Shown here piece by piece: positions 30,101 to 36,799 of a stretch of DNA of 64,000 bases (position 1 is the first letter of the stretch; each line of letters begins with the position of its first letter). The notes below the pieces were generated by a model, which did no database searches, was not told the origin of the DNA, and saw nothing but the letters and a program-made list of their open reading frames with translations. Made by a program: the position numbers and the translations under genes. This DNA is from Ciona savignyi. Its lineage: Eukaryota > Chordata > Ascidiacea > Phlebobranchia > Cionidae. The stretch spans positions 831,765 through 895,764 of the forward strand of contig CH003364.1 of the NCBI GenBank assembly GCA_000149265.1. Direction: 5' to 3'.

Positions 30101-31103
30101 GACCAGGAGATTTACTTGGACAAGCAACTACGCCGTCGACTTAAAACCGAATATGGCGTGGAAGGTTACCCCATTGTGCAGTGTGAGGGGGACAGTGTGT
30201 TTATTCCTGCCGGCGCCCCACACCAGGTTTGTACCTTAAGCCCTCAGTCGAGGTGTTTAAACTTTCAAAATGTTATAAGTCTCAAACAACACCAAATTGT
30301 CTTCCGTTTTTTTTATATTTAAAAAAAATTATTATTAAACTGCCTTCCATCTTTCTTATGCTATTTAGCATGGATTAGTTTCGTGTATTACGGTTTTTAT
30401 CTTTAAAATTACAGTATTTAAAAGATAAATAACAAAAATTTTTGTTTATGGGTTAAAGGCAATGTTCACTGCCAAACCCAAGGACACAACCGACTGGCTA
30501 GTGGCCAATATCCAATCTGCAACCTATGATTAAAATATAATATTTATGTTTTCTCCCGTGAATTGAAAAACCAAGGGGGTTAACACACGGGCAATCGTCA
30601 GATCACCTCGCGTCCACCGTCGGGTTACAGAAGCTATTGCAGTGTTCTGTATGATTCACACGTTTCTTCAATTTGGTAGAACCCAATATTCCACTGGGTT
30701 CATGCAATGTCCATTAAGTGCCTTTCCCAACGAAACAACCAACCAGCTAGTGACCAGTTTTAAATCTACAACCTTTCGACTGAAAAACAACGCACAAATC
30801 CCCCGAACTAAACGCACTAATCCACCGAACTACCGAACTAATCGGTCGGAATTAAACGATCAAATTCATATTTCCCAGGTGTTCAACCTACACAGCTGCA
30901 TTAAGGTCGCCGAGGACTTCGTCTCCCCCGAGCACGTTGACAAATGTTTCAAGCTCACCAATGAGTTCCGCGCGCTATCGTCCACGCATTCCAACCATGA
31001 AGACAAGCTGCAACTCAAGAACATCATCTACCACACCGTCAAGGAGCTGATATCTTCCATTTCGTGGCACGACGCTAGTCAAGCGAAAGTTGCAACCCCC
31101 TAA
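408..31103 (+). CDS. KDM3: KDM3-family JmjC histone H3K9 demethylase, 5'-partial, 28 exons in window
   Basis: KDM3 enzymes remove mono- and dimethyl groups from histone H3 lysine 9 in the nucleus, using Fe(II) and 2-oxoglutarate. Exons I support: 408-510, 958-1079, 2055-2189, 3095-3182, 3718-4612, 15106-15161, 15460-15582, 16285-16398, 17223-17287, 17871-18027, 18347-19874, 20116-20217, 20721-20835, 21250-21491, 21974-22120, 22752-22860, 23647-23777, 24338-24416, 24827-24906, 25846-25907, 26477-26577, 27088-27265, 28245-28342, 28946-29069, 29281-29414, 29786-29908, 30050-30226, 30879-31103. Together they give about 1,870 codons. Phases join across every junction, apart from a one-base frame slip inside exon 3718-4612. 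Order of parts matches vertebrate KDM3B/JMJD1C. The first exon lies left of the window. Whether it is closest to KDM3A, KDM3B or JMJD1C was not determined; a pre-duplication single gene is likely (inference). Confidence 0.93.
2744..2885. repeat. Tandem array of a perfect palindrome, 36-bp period, four copies
   Basis: A 24-bp perfect palindrome (half-site AAAATACAACTA) starts at 2747, 2783, 2819 and 2855. The copies are separated by the same 12-bp spacer and are essentially identical. The array lies in a KDM3 intron, between exons 2055-2189 and 3095-3182. It is readable as part of an open frame (2544-2951), but the repeat explains that frame. Confidence 0.95.
3498..3673. repeat. Tandem repeat, about 63-65 bp, three copies
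   Basis: Three copies of a unit beginning TTCCACxTTTGAGAAGTATA start near 3500, 3565 and 3628, just upstream of the acceptor at 3717. They are nearly identical, indicating recent duplication. Confidence 0.9.
3718..4612 (+). CDS. KDM3: KDM3 Pro/Ser/His-rich linker exon with an apparent one-base frame slip
   Basis: A low-complexity exon rich in Pro, Ser, Thr, Asn and His, opened by a basic stretch ([14 protein letters not shown]). No domain is recognised; KDM3 proteins have long disordered linkers here. The frame entering from exon 3095-3182 runs to a stop at about 4056. The frame leaving at donor 4612 (ACA then GTAAGT) is open from before 3943 and is offset by one base. The repeated TSPP.PPTSP wording continues across the switch if one C of the CCCC run near 4037-4040 is extra. 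Either the assembly has an added base, or this allele is frameshifted, or a tiny unrecognised intron exists. Exit phase (one leftover base) matches the next exon at 15106. Confidence 0.75.
4636..4706. repeat. Short tandem repeat, 30-bp period
   Basis: About 2.3 copies of a unit with TGATATTATAGGAATAGGGT follow directly after the donor of the Pro-rich KDM3 exon. Confidence 0.9.
4826..5127. mobile_element. MITE with hAT-like GGTTGGCAACC ends
   Basis: The left end reads ATGGTTGGCAACCCCTGGCA and the right end TTGTCGACCCCTGC. Internal sequence (tracts such as AATATTCAAATTGGTTAGT and CGTACATAACAATGGTTGGC) recurs, in the opposite sense, at 26100-26338 and about 47430-47530. It is too short to code. 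The family assignment (hAT-like) rests on the style of the ends only. Confidence 0.6.
6325..6424. mobile_element. 100-bp hAT-like MITE
   Basis: The terminal inverted repeats are TAGGGCTGCAGCGATA on the left and the complement of TAGTGCTGCAACGATA on the right. The flanks GTTTATAT and GTTTATTT look like an 8-bp target duplication with one change. Related sequence (TATCGCGATTATCGATATATCGTTGCAGC) occurs near 44675-44707 and, more diverged, near 20610-20635. Confidence 0.75.
6845..7030. repeat. Copy of a dispersed inverted-repeat element
   Basis: This stretch (GAAAGGGGAAAATTCTACACTAAAAT ... GGGTTAGTGTTAGG ... CCTTTTTCCCTTAGG) shares its layout with 44850-45040, and its left arm with a piece near 55280-55320. 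It is probably a short non-coding DNA transposon family. This copy is diverged. Confidence 0.5.
8285..8330. promoter_or_regulatory. Cluster of CRE-like motifs in the large KDM3 intron
   Basis: A full palindromic TGACGTCA occurs near 8290 and a TACGTCACG near 8322. Further CACGTCACG (about 7447), GACTTACGTCATG (about 10117) and related sites are scattered over the same intron. These match the CREB/ATF consensus; function is inference. Confidence 0.3.
10528..10582. repeat. CA-rich microsatellite
   Basis: An imperfect ACACGCACAC run lies within the large KDM3 intron. Confidence 0.9.
15106..18027 (+). CDS. KDM3: KDM3 Gln-rich and Pro-rich middle exons
   Basis: Five exons: 15106-15161, 15460-15582, 16285-16398, 17223-17287 and 17871-18027. 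They encode [16 protein letters not shown], then a Gln/His run ([13 protein letters not shown]) followed by [14 protein letters not shown], then [13 protein letters not shown], then [15 protein letters not shown], then a Pro-rich piece ending [14 protein letters not shown]1C has a comparable His/Gln-rich stretch followed by an aromatic-rich SYNQLGLYPIIWQYPNG segment. No enzymatic domain is present. Phases are 0,0,0 then 2, completed by T of the next exon. The introns carry repeats: a SINE-like 3'-body array at about 15680-16230 and a SINE at 17407-17692. Confidence 0.85.
15680..16235. repeat. Imperfect tandem array related to the SINE 3' body
   Basis: Four or so diverged units of roughly 125-150 bp carry the phrase CACTGTAATAGCTCCAGCAACTT followed by GACTGTGxGCAxGAxGTGT. 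They sit between exons 15460-15582 and 16285-16398. The same phrase, slightly changed, makes up the 110-bp array at 22980-23610 and the 3' body of the tRNA-like SINE. Confidence 0.75.
17407..17692 (-). mobile_element. tRNA-like SINE copy, diverged
   Basis: It reads, inverted, from the 3' tail (ATAGGATATTTGAATTGG) through TTAACACACTGGCAAT and GTGCCAAAGGACACAACCGA to the head TGCAAACCTTTGACTG...CGTCGCACTAATCCACAAGG. It lies in a KDM3 intron. Head and B-box-like positions match other copies in the window. Confidence 0.75.
18347..19874 (+). CDS. KDM3: KDM3 large linker exon with KKAW motif and Lys-rich nuclear-localisation region
   Basis: A 1,528-bp exon, open throughout. It starts [17 protein letters not shown] after the acceptor TTTTCAG at 18346. 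The middle is Pro/Ser-rich and disordered. Near the end (about 19550-19580) is [18 protein letters not shown], which resembles JMJD1C KLKKAWLTRHSEED, followed by a strongly basic region at about 19710-19815 ([21 protein letters not shown]) that would serve as a nuclear localisation signal. The donor at 19874/19875 (GAAA then GTAAGT) is chosen over read-through because the next exon continues the conserved motif in phase. Confidence 0.92.
20116..22860 (+). CDS. KDM3: KDM3 zinc-finger region exons
   Basis: Exons 20116-20217, 20721-20835, 21250-21491, 21974-22120 and 22752-22860. They encode [17 protein letters not shown] (JMJD1[17 protein letters not shown]), then the Cys motif CRECRSSRR...VFCRFYGF, then [18 protein letters not shown] and [18 protein letters not shown]. 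The C6-type finger [18 protein letters not shown] is followed by [11 protein letters not shown], and finally [11 protein letters not shown]...LIPTQIIP. All Cys positions of the family finger are present. In KDM3A this zinc finger is needed for demethylase activity. The intron between 21491 and 21974 is almost entirely a 40-bp-period minisatellite. Confidence 0.95.
20455..20640. repeat. Dispersed repeat shared with 44545-44712
   Basis: Shared landmarks are GGCATAACAATGCG, CATAAACG and a terminal block TAGTATCGCGATATATCxTTGxAGC. It is a diverged, non-coding element in the intron between exons 20116-20217 and 20721-20835. Confidence 0.55.
21540..21945. repeat. Minisatellite, about 40-bp period, about ten copies
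   Basis: The unit carries CCTGGTTCTCCAACCCTGGC followed by CTGxATxCGAACCCA. The central copies are near identical and the edge copies diverged. It fills most of the intron between zinc-finger exons 21250-21491 and 21974-22120 and produces spurious repetitive open frames on both strands. Confidence 0.95.
22980..23612. repeat. 110-bp tandem array, about five to six copies
   Basis: Landmark ACAAGGATATAGATGA recurs at about 23201, 23311, 23421 and 23531, a regular 110-bp spacing; two more diverged copies lie to the left. The units contain ACTGTAATATCTCAAACAACT and CTGTGGGCATGAGGTGTCTTA. The array ends about 35 bp before the exon at 23647. Confidence 0.95.
23647..25907 (+). CDS. KDM3: KDM3 linker between zinc finger and JmjC domain
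   Basis: Exons 23647-23777, 24338-24416, 24827-24906 and 25846-25907. The first encodes [19 protein letters not shown] followed by CRC, matching the LxDLxDxxHxxRxxxGIKxxCxC segment that follows the finger in vertebrate KDM3 proteins. The others encode low-complexity linker ([31 protein letters not shown], similar to the PLHWLADLAEQKA segment; [17 protein letters not shown]). The donor after 24416 is GTTTAT, weaker than its neighbours but the only one that keeps phase. Confidence 0.82.
23818..24018. mobile_element. MITE, GGGCCGGATTATTACAT family, copy 1
   Basis: Contains AATAATCCGGCC and CAGACTGTATCTAACCATA (inverted sense), shared with the copies at 34071-34313, 52777-52945 and 53627-53785. 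The ends read ACACCAACATGCGGCCCG and GGCCCACCCCTG. It is non-coding. Confidence 0.75.
24967..25215 (-). mobile_element. tRNA-like SINE copy
   Basis: Inverted copy with an AGGATAGGATATTCATG tail, GGTTAACACACGGGCAATCG, TCGGGTTACCAGAGCTATTG, CCTTTAATTTAGTAGAACCC and GGTTCAGGCAATGTCCGTTG. The head is truncated near ACCCACTAGCTAG. It lies in a KDM3 intron. Confidence 0.85.
26100..26338. mobile_element. MITE with CAGGGGTCATCAACC end
   Basis: Shares AATAATATCATAATGAAAGC and GCCAACCATTATTATGTATG with the element at 4826-5127 and the piece at 47430-47530. It lies in the KDM3 intron before exon 26477. Confidence 0.65.
26477..31103 (+). CDS. KDM3: KDM3 JmjC catalytic domain exons and C-terminus
   Basis: Exons 26477-26577, 27088-27265, 28245-28342, 28946-29069, 29281-29414, 29786-29908, 30050-30226 and 30879-31103. 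They encode [136 protein letters not shown] and [19 protein letters not shown], ending at TAA 31101-31103. Iron ligands are visible: His and Asp of NLHLD and the later His of GAPHQ. Human JMJD1C has Glu in place of that Asp, whereas KDM3A/B have Asp, so this protein has the active-type set. Confidence 0.96.
26655..26830. repeat. Minisatellite, about 40-50 bp period
   Basis: About four copies of a G-rich unit reading GGTTGCTATTTTGGGGTTAC, directly downstream of exon 26477-26577. The + strand has runs of four to five G. Confidence 0.9.
28459..28690 (-). mobile_element. tRNA-like SINE copy, strongly diverged
   Basis: Inverted. Recognisable parts are CATATTTATCCCTGTGGATGG, GTTAACTCGCAATTGTCAGA, TGTCGGGTTACTT and CCACTGGGTTCAAGTAATGT. 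It lies in a KDM3 intron, between JmjC exons. Confidence 0.6.
29415..29728. repeat. Minisatellite of GTGTGTGATGTCATT units
   Basis: About twenty copies of a 15-19 bp unit, starting immediately at the donor of JmjC exon 29281-29414 (the exon ends CAG, then GTGTGATGTCATT). The unit variants differ at GCG versus GTG and in the number of GT dinucleotides. Confidence 0.95.
30455..30530 (-). mobile_element. tRNA-like SINE fragment
   Basis: A short inverted piece, AGGCAATGTTCACTG...AAGGACACAACCGACTGGCT. It matches the head half of the SINE and sits next to the fuller copy that follows. Confidence 0.6.
30546..30850 (-). mobile_element. tRNA-like SINE copy, nearly full length
   Basis: Inverted. It holds tail, GGGGGTTAACACACGGGCAA, ACCGTCGGGTTACAGAAGCT, CCACTGGGTTCATGCAATGT and the head ending AACTAATCGGTCGG. 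It lies in the last KDM3 intron and ends 28 bp before the final exon. Confidence 0.85.
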
Positions 31104-31274
31104 TACCTCCGTTCCTCCTTCTGTTGGCGCTAATTTTACTTTTTACATCGTTGTGTAAATATTACGACGCCTTTCGTGATTTTAAAATATACATTTTACC
31201 ATCGAAGTCCGGCTTTTCTTGATTTTTTGGCCCATTTTATCTGTTTCATTGCAGGTTTTTTTATCAAAGCTAGG

Positions 31275-31280
31275 AATAAA
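31275..31280 (+). promoter_or_regulatory. Poly(A) signal candidate for KDM3
   Basis: AATAAA lies about 170 bases after the KDM3 stop codon, in AT-rich sequence. No transcript data are available; position and sequence are the only support. Confidence 0.5.
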
Positions 31281-31334
31281 CAGTTTTATAAAGACTAGTG
31301 CCCAACTACATGTTTATTTAACACATTTTTTTCC

Positions 31335-31465
31335 GACCGATTAGTGTGATGGTTAATTGCGTCGCCGTTCAGCCGAAAGTTTGCATATACGAAACCGGTC
31401 GCTCAGCTAGTCAGTTGTGTCCTTTGGCAAGGTAGTTAACGAACATTGCCTGAACCCAGAACAAT
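31335..31465 (+). mobile_element. tRNA-like SINE, head part
   Basis: Reads GACCGATTAGTGTGATGG, TCGCCGTTCAGCCGAAAGTT, ACGAAACCGGTCGC, GTTGTGTCCTTTGGCAAGGT, GAACATTGCCTGAACCCAG. The tail of possibly the same insertion is at 31780-31915. Confidence 0.75.
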
Positions 31466-31779
31466 GATGTGTTTTACAAAATATTCTACATTTTGACGGT
31501 TTTATGTGTTCTGCCATCGTATCCTATATTTTGACTGAACGCTACATGTTTCTGCAAACATAGTTTCAAAACCACATATTATATTTTCTACATTAGTTCT
31601 GTTTCTGCGAGCAGAAAATGATGGGTTCGTGAGTCAACAAACCAAACCGGTTGTGCGTGTTCAACGGTAAAAGTTGCACTAAATTTAACTTTCGTGCGTG
31701 GATCGCATGTACTGACCCTGCAGACTCCAATCCACATACCCTGTAGTAGCTCTGTTACCTCGGGTACTAGTGTGATGAT

Positions 31780-31915
31780 GCACCCAGCGGATTAATCGGT
31801 TCTTCTAAAAGGAACGTGTAAATCATATACAACACACTACAATAGCTCCGATAACCCGACGGTGAGCGTGAGGTGATCCGACGATCGTATGTTAACCCCC
31901 TTGGCATTTTGTCAT
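31780..31915 (+). mobile_element. tRNA-like SINE, tail part
   Basis: Reads GGAACGTGTAAATCATATAC, CACTACAATAGCTCCGATAA, CCCGACGGTGAGCGTGAGGT, TTAACCCCCTTGGCATTTTG. Confidence 0.75.
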
Positions 31916-32505
31916 TTAGTAGTATATAGCGATCTCAATTGTTTACATAAGATTTATGATAGTCACAGCCGACATTTGCGTCATCACTGAACTATTATTA
32001 CCGCAGCTGTCAAATAATCTTGTCTATATAAGTTTATTTCACTTTAGCTCTAGACGAAGAGAGGCTCCTAAAAGCGGGCTCCTAACGCATTAAGAAAGAT
32101 CTTGTATGTGACGATACTGAGAGTTTTATCTGGAATTTATATCGTTGCAACATCTAACGATTTAACTCGTAACTAGTACTAAGTCAATCGCCTTAATTGC
32201 TCAATACAATTGCAGTTATCAAACTACTGAAGCTTTAAACCACAAAACCGCAGAAGACAGTAGTCTAGTCGAGGACGTTTACGCAGAAAACCTCAATTAA
32301 GTAGCGCACCTCCGAGAGTCGAGACAGCGCGTAGAGAATCGCAGATCGCATCAGGTGTTGTAACTGGCTTATCTGGATTCTACAAGGAACAATCTACTAC
32401 AATAGGCAAGCGGCCTGCCTCGGCTCCCTACAGTCGAATAAACATGAATATCCTATTTTATGTATTAAAGCACGGTGCGCTAAACCCTTAACTTTCACCG
32501 AAGGT

Positions 32506-35363
32506 TTAAACACACGGGTTGGAGCACAAGCTGAGAACCAGCTCCTCAATAAACCCAATGTCTGTCACGTCGGACTCATAGAACAGTCTAGAAGGGTGAC
32601 CGGCGATATCCAACATTTGCTGATGGTATTCAGTGTTGTTGTTGTAAGAGGAAGCAACAGCGTACGTCTGGAAATTGTAAACTTTATGAAATTAGGCTTC
32701 AAGAGATCTATCTCTGCGCTAGTGCTGAAATTGTGTTTATCTAACTAAACACAAAGGGTGCAGCTGACTCGGTGACTTTTTGGTCTTTCGCTGCATCCTT
32801 TGCTGTACATTACTATTCATTATTGTATATATTGTTGTCGTTTGTAAAAATGTGATGTCAGCATAAAATTAAATAAATTGAATTAAATTGTATTTTTAAA
32901 CATCGAATTACGCGTTAAGCTCTCGGTCACACGATCGGTTAGTCTGGTGGGTTAGTGCGATGCCTTTAAGCCATAGGCTTGCAGATTCAAAACTGGTCGC
33001 TAGCTAGTTGGTTGTGTCCTTGTTTAAGGCACTTAACGGACATTGCCTCAATTTCGCGAATTAATGGGTTCTACTAAATTAAAGGAACGTTTAATCATAC
33101 ACATCACACTGCAATAGCTCCGGTAACCTGGTCGTGAGCGCCAGGTGATCTGACGATTGCCCGTGTGTTAACCCCCTTGCGTTTTCCCATTCACGGGGAC
33201 AAACATGACATTAATATATTTATCCTAACATATACCGTGTTCTAGTAACGAGCCCATCATGGGTTTAAAACTTGGCCCGTTAAAAAAATGCAGACTTTTA
33301 AGGTAAAAAACATTTTGTCGTAACAACTTTCTATAAGTATTAAACCTATTATACAACGTGAACATACAAAAACAGACTTTCAAATAACATTACCAAGCGC
33401 AGCCAACATAGTACATTACATTTGAACTTTTAAAAACATTTGTCAGCAAATCTCACAGTAAATCCCATATTGCGCAACGTTTCAGCTGGCTCGTAGACGT
33501 CATCAGATGACACGTCATCAGCGTGCACCAAGACGATGTTAGATACTGTGGGCCGATCGCCTCCGTTTAAACCGAAGTATTTCTCGATAATGTGACTCAA
33601 CGCCGCCCCTGTGCTCACGTTTTTGCCGCCTAAGTTATAAAAATAGAAAACTTTAGAAAATGTGAAAAATGTTCATTGCTGAATGTGCTTAATCGTCGCA
33701 TTGCATTTTGTGTTTCTTCTACGGCACTTTGAAAGGTCGATAGCTGTTAGATCGTCAAAATTCAAATTTCGATAACACGGCTATTTCATCATGAAAGTCA
33801 AACTTGTGTAAAGAATAATGGTAAAAATGTGTTATTTACACTCTTTCTGAACATAGGATAGGATATTCATCGTCGTACCACCTGCTATATAAGGAAGGTT
33901 CATGATTTTTGTCAATAGATCATTCGTATCGTTGAGGAAATCTGCCAGATGAATGGTCAACTCGTTGTGGATACGATCACCATATGACACTAGGCCCACT
34001 CTCGCACTGTCATTGCTTATCGAGAATTGTCTGTAACGAAGAAGATGCGTTACATGACCACAAGGTTGTAACCCAGGCATGGGCAACATACGGCCCATGA
34101 AAGGATTTTGACTGGCCTGCAGACTGTATCCAACCATATTCTATAATGTAGAATGTATCTAACCATAACCTCTAATGTGATCCTTGCATAAGAGGTTAAT
34201 CCCGGTATGTTATTAAGATATTGAATATTATTCATGCAATAATCCGGCCCACCAAGGACTTAATTTTCTTACATTTAGCCCGCCTACAACAGAAGTTGCC
34301 AACCCCTGGTGTGACACATTCGTCAAAACAACGCATGCCTATGAGTTTTAGAAATATAGAAATCATATGTTTAAATAGATTACTAACCTATACAAGACGA
34401 TGTTTGGTGAGTGGAGTGCCCATGATGAATGTTTCCACTCAATACGTACGGTTAACTATCAACGCATAATAGAGGCGTTAAACACGGTTGCTTACCCGTA
34501 TAACATTACCAGTTTCGACTTGAATTCGATCCACGATTCAAGGTTTCTGGACTGCTTTAACGTAAGAATATCCCGCTTTAAGTATGGTGGACATATTTCT
34601 GTGAGAAAGGATGTAAAAAGGTCAATGTTACAATTTAGTACCCTAGCACATTGGTCCCTAATATTTTTGCCGCTCCAGACGTTGGAGATTCGAATTTTTT
34701 ACTGCTGCCCACTGCCCAGTAAGGAAAATGTTAATTATTTATACTGTAGAATTAAACTACAGCAGAATGTCTTTTTACTGTCCAATGTTCTAGTAATTTT
34801 TACTCAGTTTTGATCATGATAAATTGCACACAGAGCCTTTAAGAAAAACCATGTAAACTAACCAGTACCCTTAAGGAACGTAATTATAATACAATATTGA
34901 GTGGACGACGGAAGCGATAGCTCATTTACACGGCACCGAATCGTCAATGCGTCCGATTCATACGAAAACGTAACTGTCGCGTTTCGGGTCTTTGTCCAGT
35001 ACGCGTGATTGTCGAATTATTCAAACAAATAATCTGCTTTTTGTTATCGAAAGACTCTAATAAATAAGTTACACAATGCGAATATATATATATATATAAC
35101 AATGTGAGCATATAAAAAGTGATAGTAACCTCTGACGATCTAGTTATCCTGGGTTCGAATCCAGGTTCGATAGAAAAACTTACTTGCGCAGCAAGGCTTT
35201 GGTCTATCCCAAGTACCGTCGATCAGACACGTCAATGCTTGGTTCTCGAACGGATGGGGCCAGTAACCAGGACCACACTGATATCTACAGGTGGATCCGG
35301 GGGATTTCCCCTTTGAACATATCACTCTGCTGTTGTCTACCGTCGGCGCTAACAGGCAATCGA
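32506..35363 (-). CDS. Sushi plus von Willebrand A domain protein, 5' end not found
   Basis: Five exons join in phase on the - strand: 35184-35363, 34496-34598, 33882-34030, 33457-33629 and 32506-32667 (stop TAA at 32508-32506). The first encodes a sushi (CCP) module: VDCLLAPTVDN, STCRYQCGPGYW, LTCLIDGTWDRPKPCC, with the usual Cys-Trp-Cys-type ending. The next four form one VWA domain: DILTLKQSRNL...FKSKLVMLYGQFSIS, ARVGLVSYGD, MNLPYIAGGKNVSTGAALSH, SNIVLVHADDVSSDDVYEPA, then TYAVASSYNNN and a Cys near the end. The normal MIDAS DxSxS at strand 1 reads KQSRN here, so metal binding is doubtful. Such proteins are usually secreted or extracellular. No signal peptide exon was found between 35364 and the SINE/LTR nest; it may lie beyond it. 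The exact family is unknown. Confidence 0.78.
32930..33231 (+). mobile_element. tRNA-like SINE copy, full length
   Basis: The cleanest copy in the window. The head TTAGTCTGGTGGGTTAGTGC contains an A-box-like motif, and GCAGATTCAAAACTGGTCGC a B-box-like motif. Then come GTTGTGTCCTTGTTTAAGGC, AATGGGTTCTACTAAATTAA, CACTGCAATAGCTCCGGTAA, GATTGCCCGTGTGTTAACCC and the CACGGGGACAAACATGA tail. It lies in the last intron of the sushi-VWA gene. Confidence 0.9.
34071..34313. mobile_element. MITE, GGGCCGGATTATTACAT family, copy 2
   Basis: The ends are CATGGGCAACATACGGCCC and GAAGTTGCCAACCCCTG. Inside is GCAGACTGTATCCAACCATA with a partial internal duplication. It lies in an intron of the sushi-VWA gene. 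Confidence 0.8.
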
Positions 35364-35584
35364 CTGAAATATAAGGTCGCAAATTACAGTTCCTGGCGTA
35401 AAATCGAACGATGTACGTGTAACGATATTATTATTACGGCCCTGTCAATTTCTTCATCGTCCCCTAACTAATTCGTATTACGTCATGTTATATTCACTCA
35501 AACATATCATTGCGTAGAAGCTGACATTAGTCAATTCTTCTGGTGATACCTTGTTCTACCTTACAAAAATTATTGAAGTCCTAA

Positions 35585-35707
35585 CGATTAGTCTGGTGGA
35601 TTTCTGCGTTTAGTTTCAGCCGAACGTTTGCAATTACGAAACTAATAGCTATCCAATCGGTTGTGTCCTTGAGCAATGCACTTAGCGAACATTGCCTGAA
35701 TCCAGTG
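35585..35707 (+). mobile_element. tRNA-like SINE, left half, split by the LTR element
   Basis: Head half: CGATTAGTCTGGTGGATT...CAGCCGAACGTTTGCAATTACGAAACT...GTTGTGTCCTTGAGCAATGC...GAACATTGCCTGAATCCAGTG. It stops exactly at the 5-bp target duplication CAGTG (35703-35707); the other half resumes at 43501. Confidence 0.85.
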
Positions 35708-36309
35708 TGTAGAATTTAAACCGTATCCTACGTGACCTTATGGTCGTGGTATGTCAATCAAATCGGTAGTCTTGTCAGCGATTTAGTGACTGCCAATCAA
35801 ACACATCACTATAGTGGCAGAAAAGTGTATTATACAGTTCCGGTGCAGTGAAGTAGATGAAATGAACAGTAGCGACTAAACGACTAAATTTCTGAGGTGT
35901 TCAACCACGATTCGATCAACCTTATACAAATAGAATACACAGTTAGCAATTCAAATAGAGGCAGTTTAGCATAACACATATAGTACCTTAAACACTTTCA
36001 CAATTGCAAATGCTACACAATAACTATTTTTAAACATTGAAGTATTGCAATTAAGCTAGGTGAAATATTACTGCTACAATATCAGCGTAACATATACTGC
36101 AGCCACAACACAAGCTACACTAAACAATTTGGAAAACTGGCGTACACATCGTACACAAACATGGCTGATCTAACTTGGCATGGCACTAAGACAAAGAAAT
36201 GTCGCAATCGGTAACGCATGGTGGTTTTGCCCGTTACGCATGGTGGTTTTGATAACAATGGAAATAATAGAAATCGTTTACAACAATTTTGGGATTAATA
36301 ACCGTAACA
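35708..36309 (-). repeat. 3' LTR of the BEL/Pao element
   Basis: 602 bp, beginning TGTAGAATTTAAACC and ending TAATAACCGTAACA on the + strand, so TG...CA in element sense too. It matches 40089-40545 plus 43356-43500 almost exactly. Confidence 0.95.
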
Positions 36310-36799
36310 TACCGGCCCCAATGACAAGAGTCAACGAAGTCATTTTAAACAAAAGGTTATTATGAACACAGAATTCCGTAAATGCACAACTAGGTAAGCA
36401 AATACAACGAAAGTGACATGAACACTGAATGAGTGAATATATTCGGGCTATTCGGCAATGTGAGCAGCAATAAGGCAAGCAATAGCACTGACAGTAATGA
36501 ACTTTGTTTGGTTACACAGAACGCTGAAGTGTATGAAGTAGCACACAATAACAAATTGGCAAGAAGGGTTGTATAAACCGGTACAGTGTAATTGCTCTAC
36601 ATAGTACGTAAACCAGAATCTATCACCGCTGGGGTTATACATGAAATTCAGAAAACGACAATAATAACGCATACCTACAAAGCAATGTACGTGCACACTA
36701 CATGGGAGAAACCATGCCGGAAAGGAAGGAAGGTTGTGTGTTCCTTTATGAGGCCTACACACTCAAAAACTCAGAGTAAGAAGGGCATTAGGTACAGGA

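Larger units (their letters stand above)
31104..32505. other. Intergenic, between converging KDM3 and sushi-VWA tails
   Basis: Holds the KDM3 3' UTR with a poly(A) signal, a SINE head at 31335-31465 and a SINE tail at 31780-31915. It also holds a 32040-32400 stretch of unique sequence with no recognised gene. Confidence 0.6.

Noticed and set aside
34400-34813. 137-residue + strand open frame
   Set aside because: It overlaps, on the other strand, a VWA exon with good acceptor and donor that joins in phase to its neighbours. The + frame has no partner.
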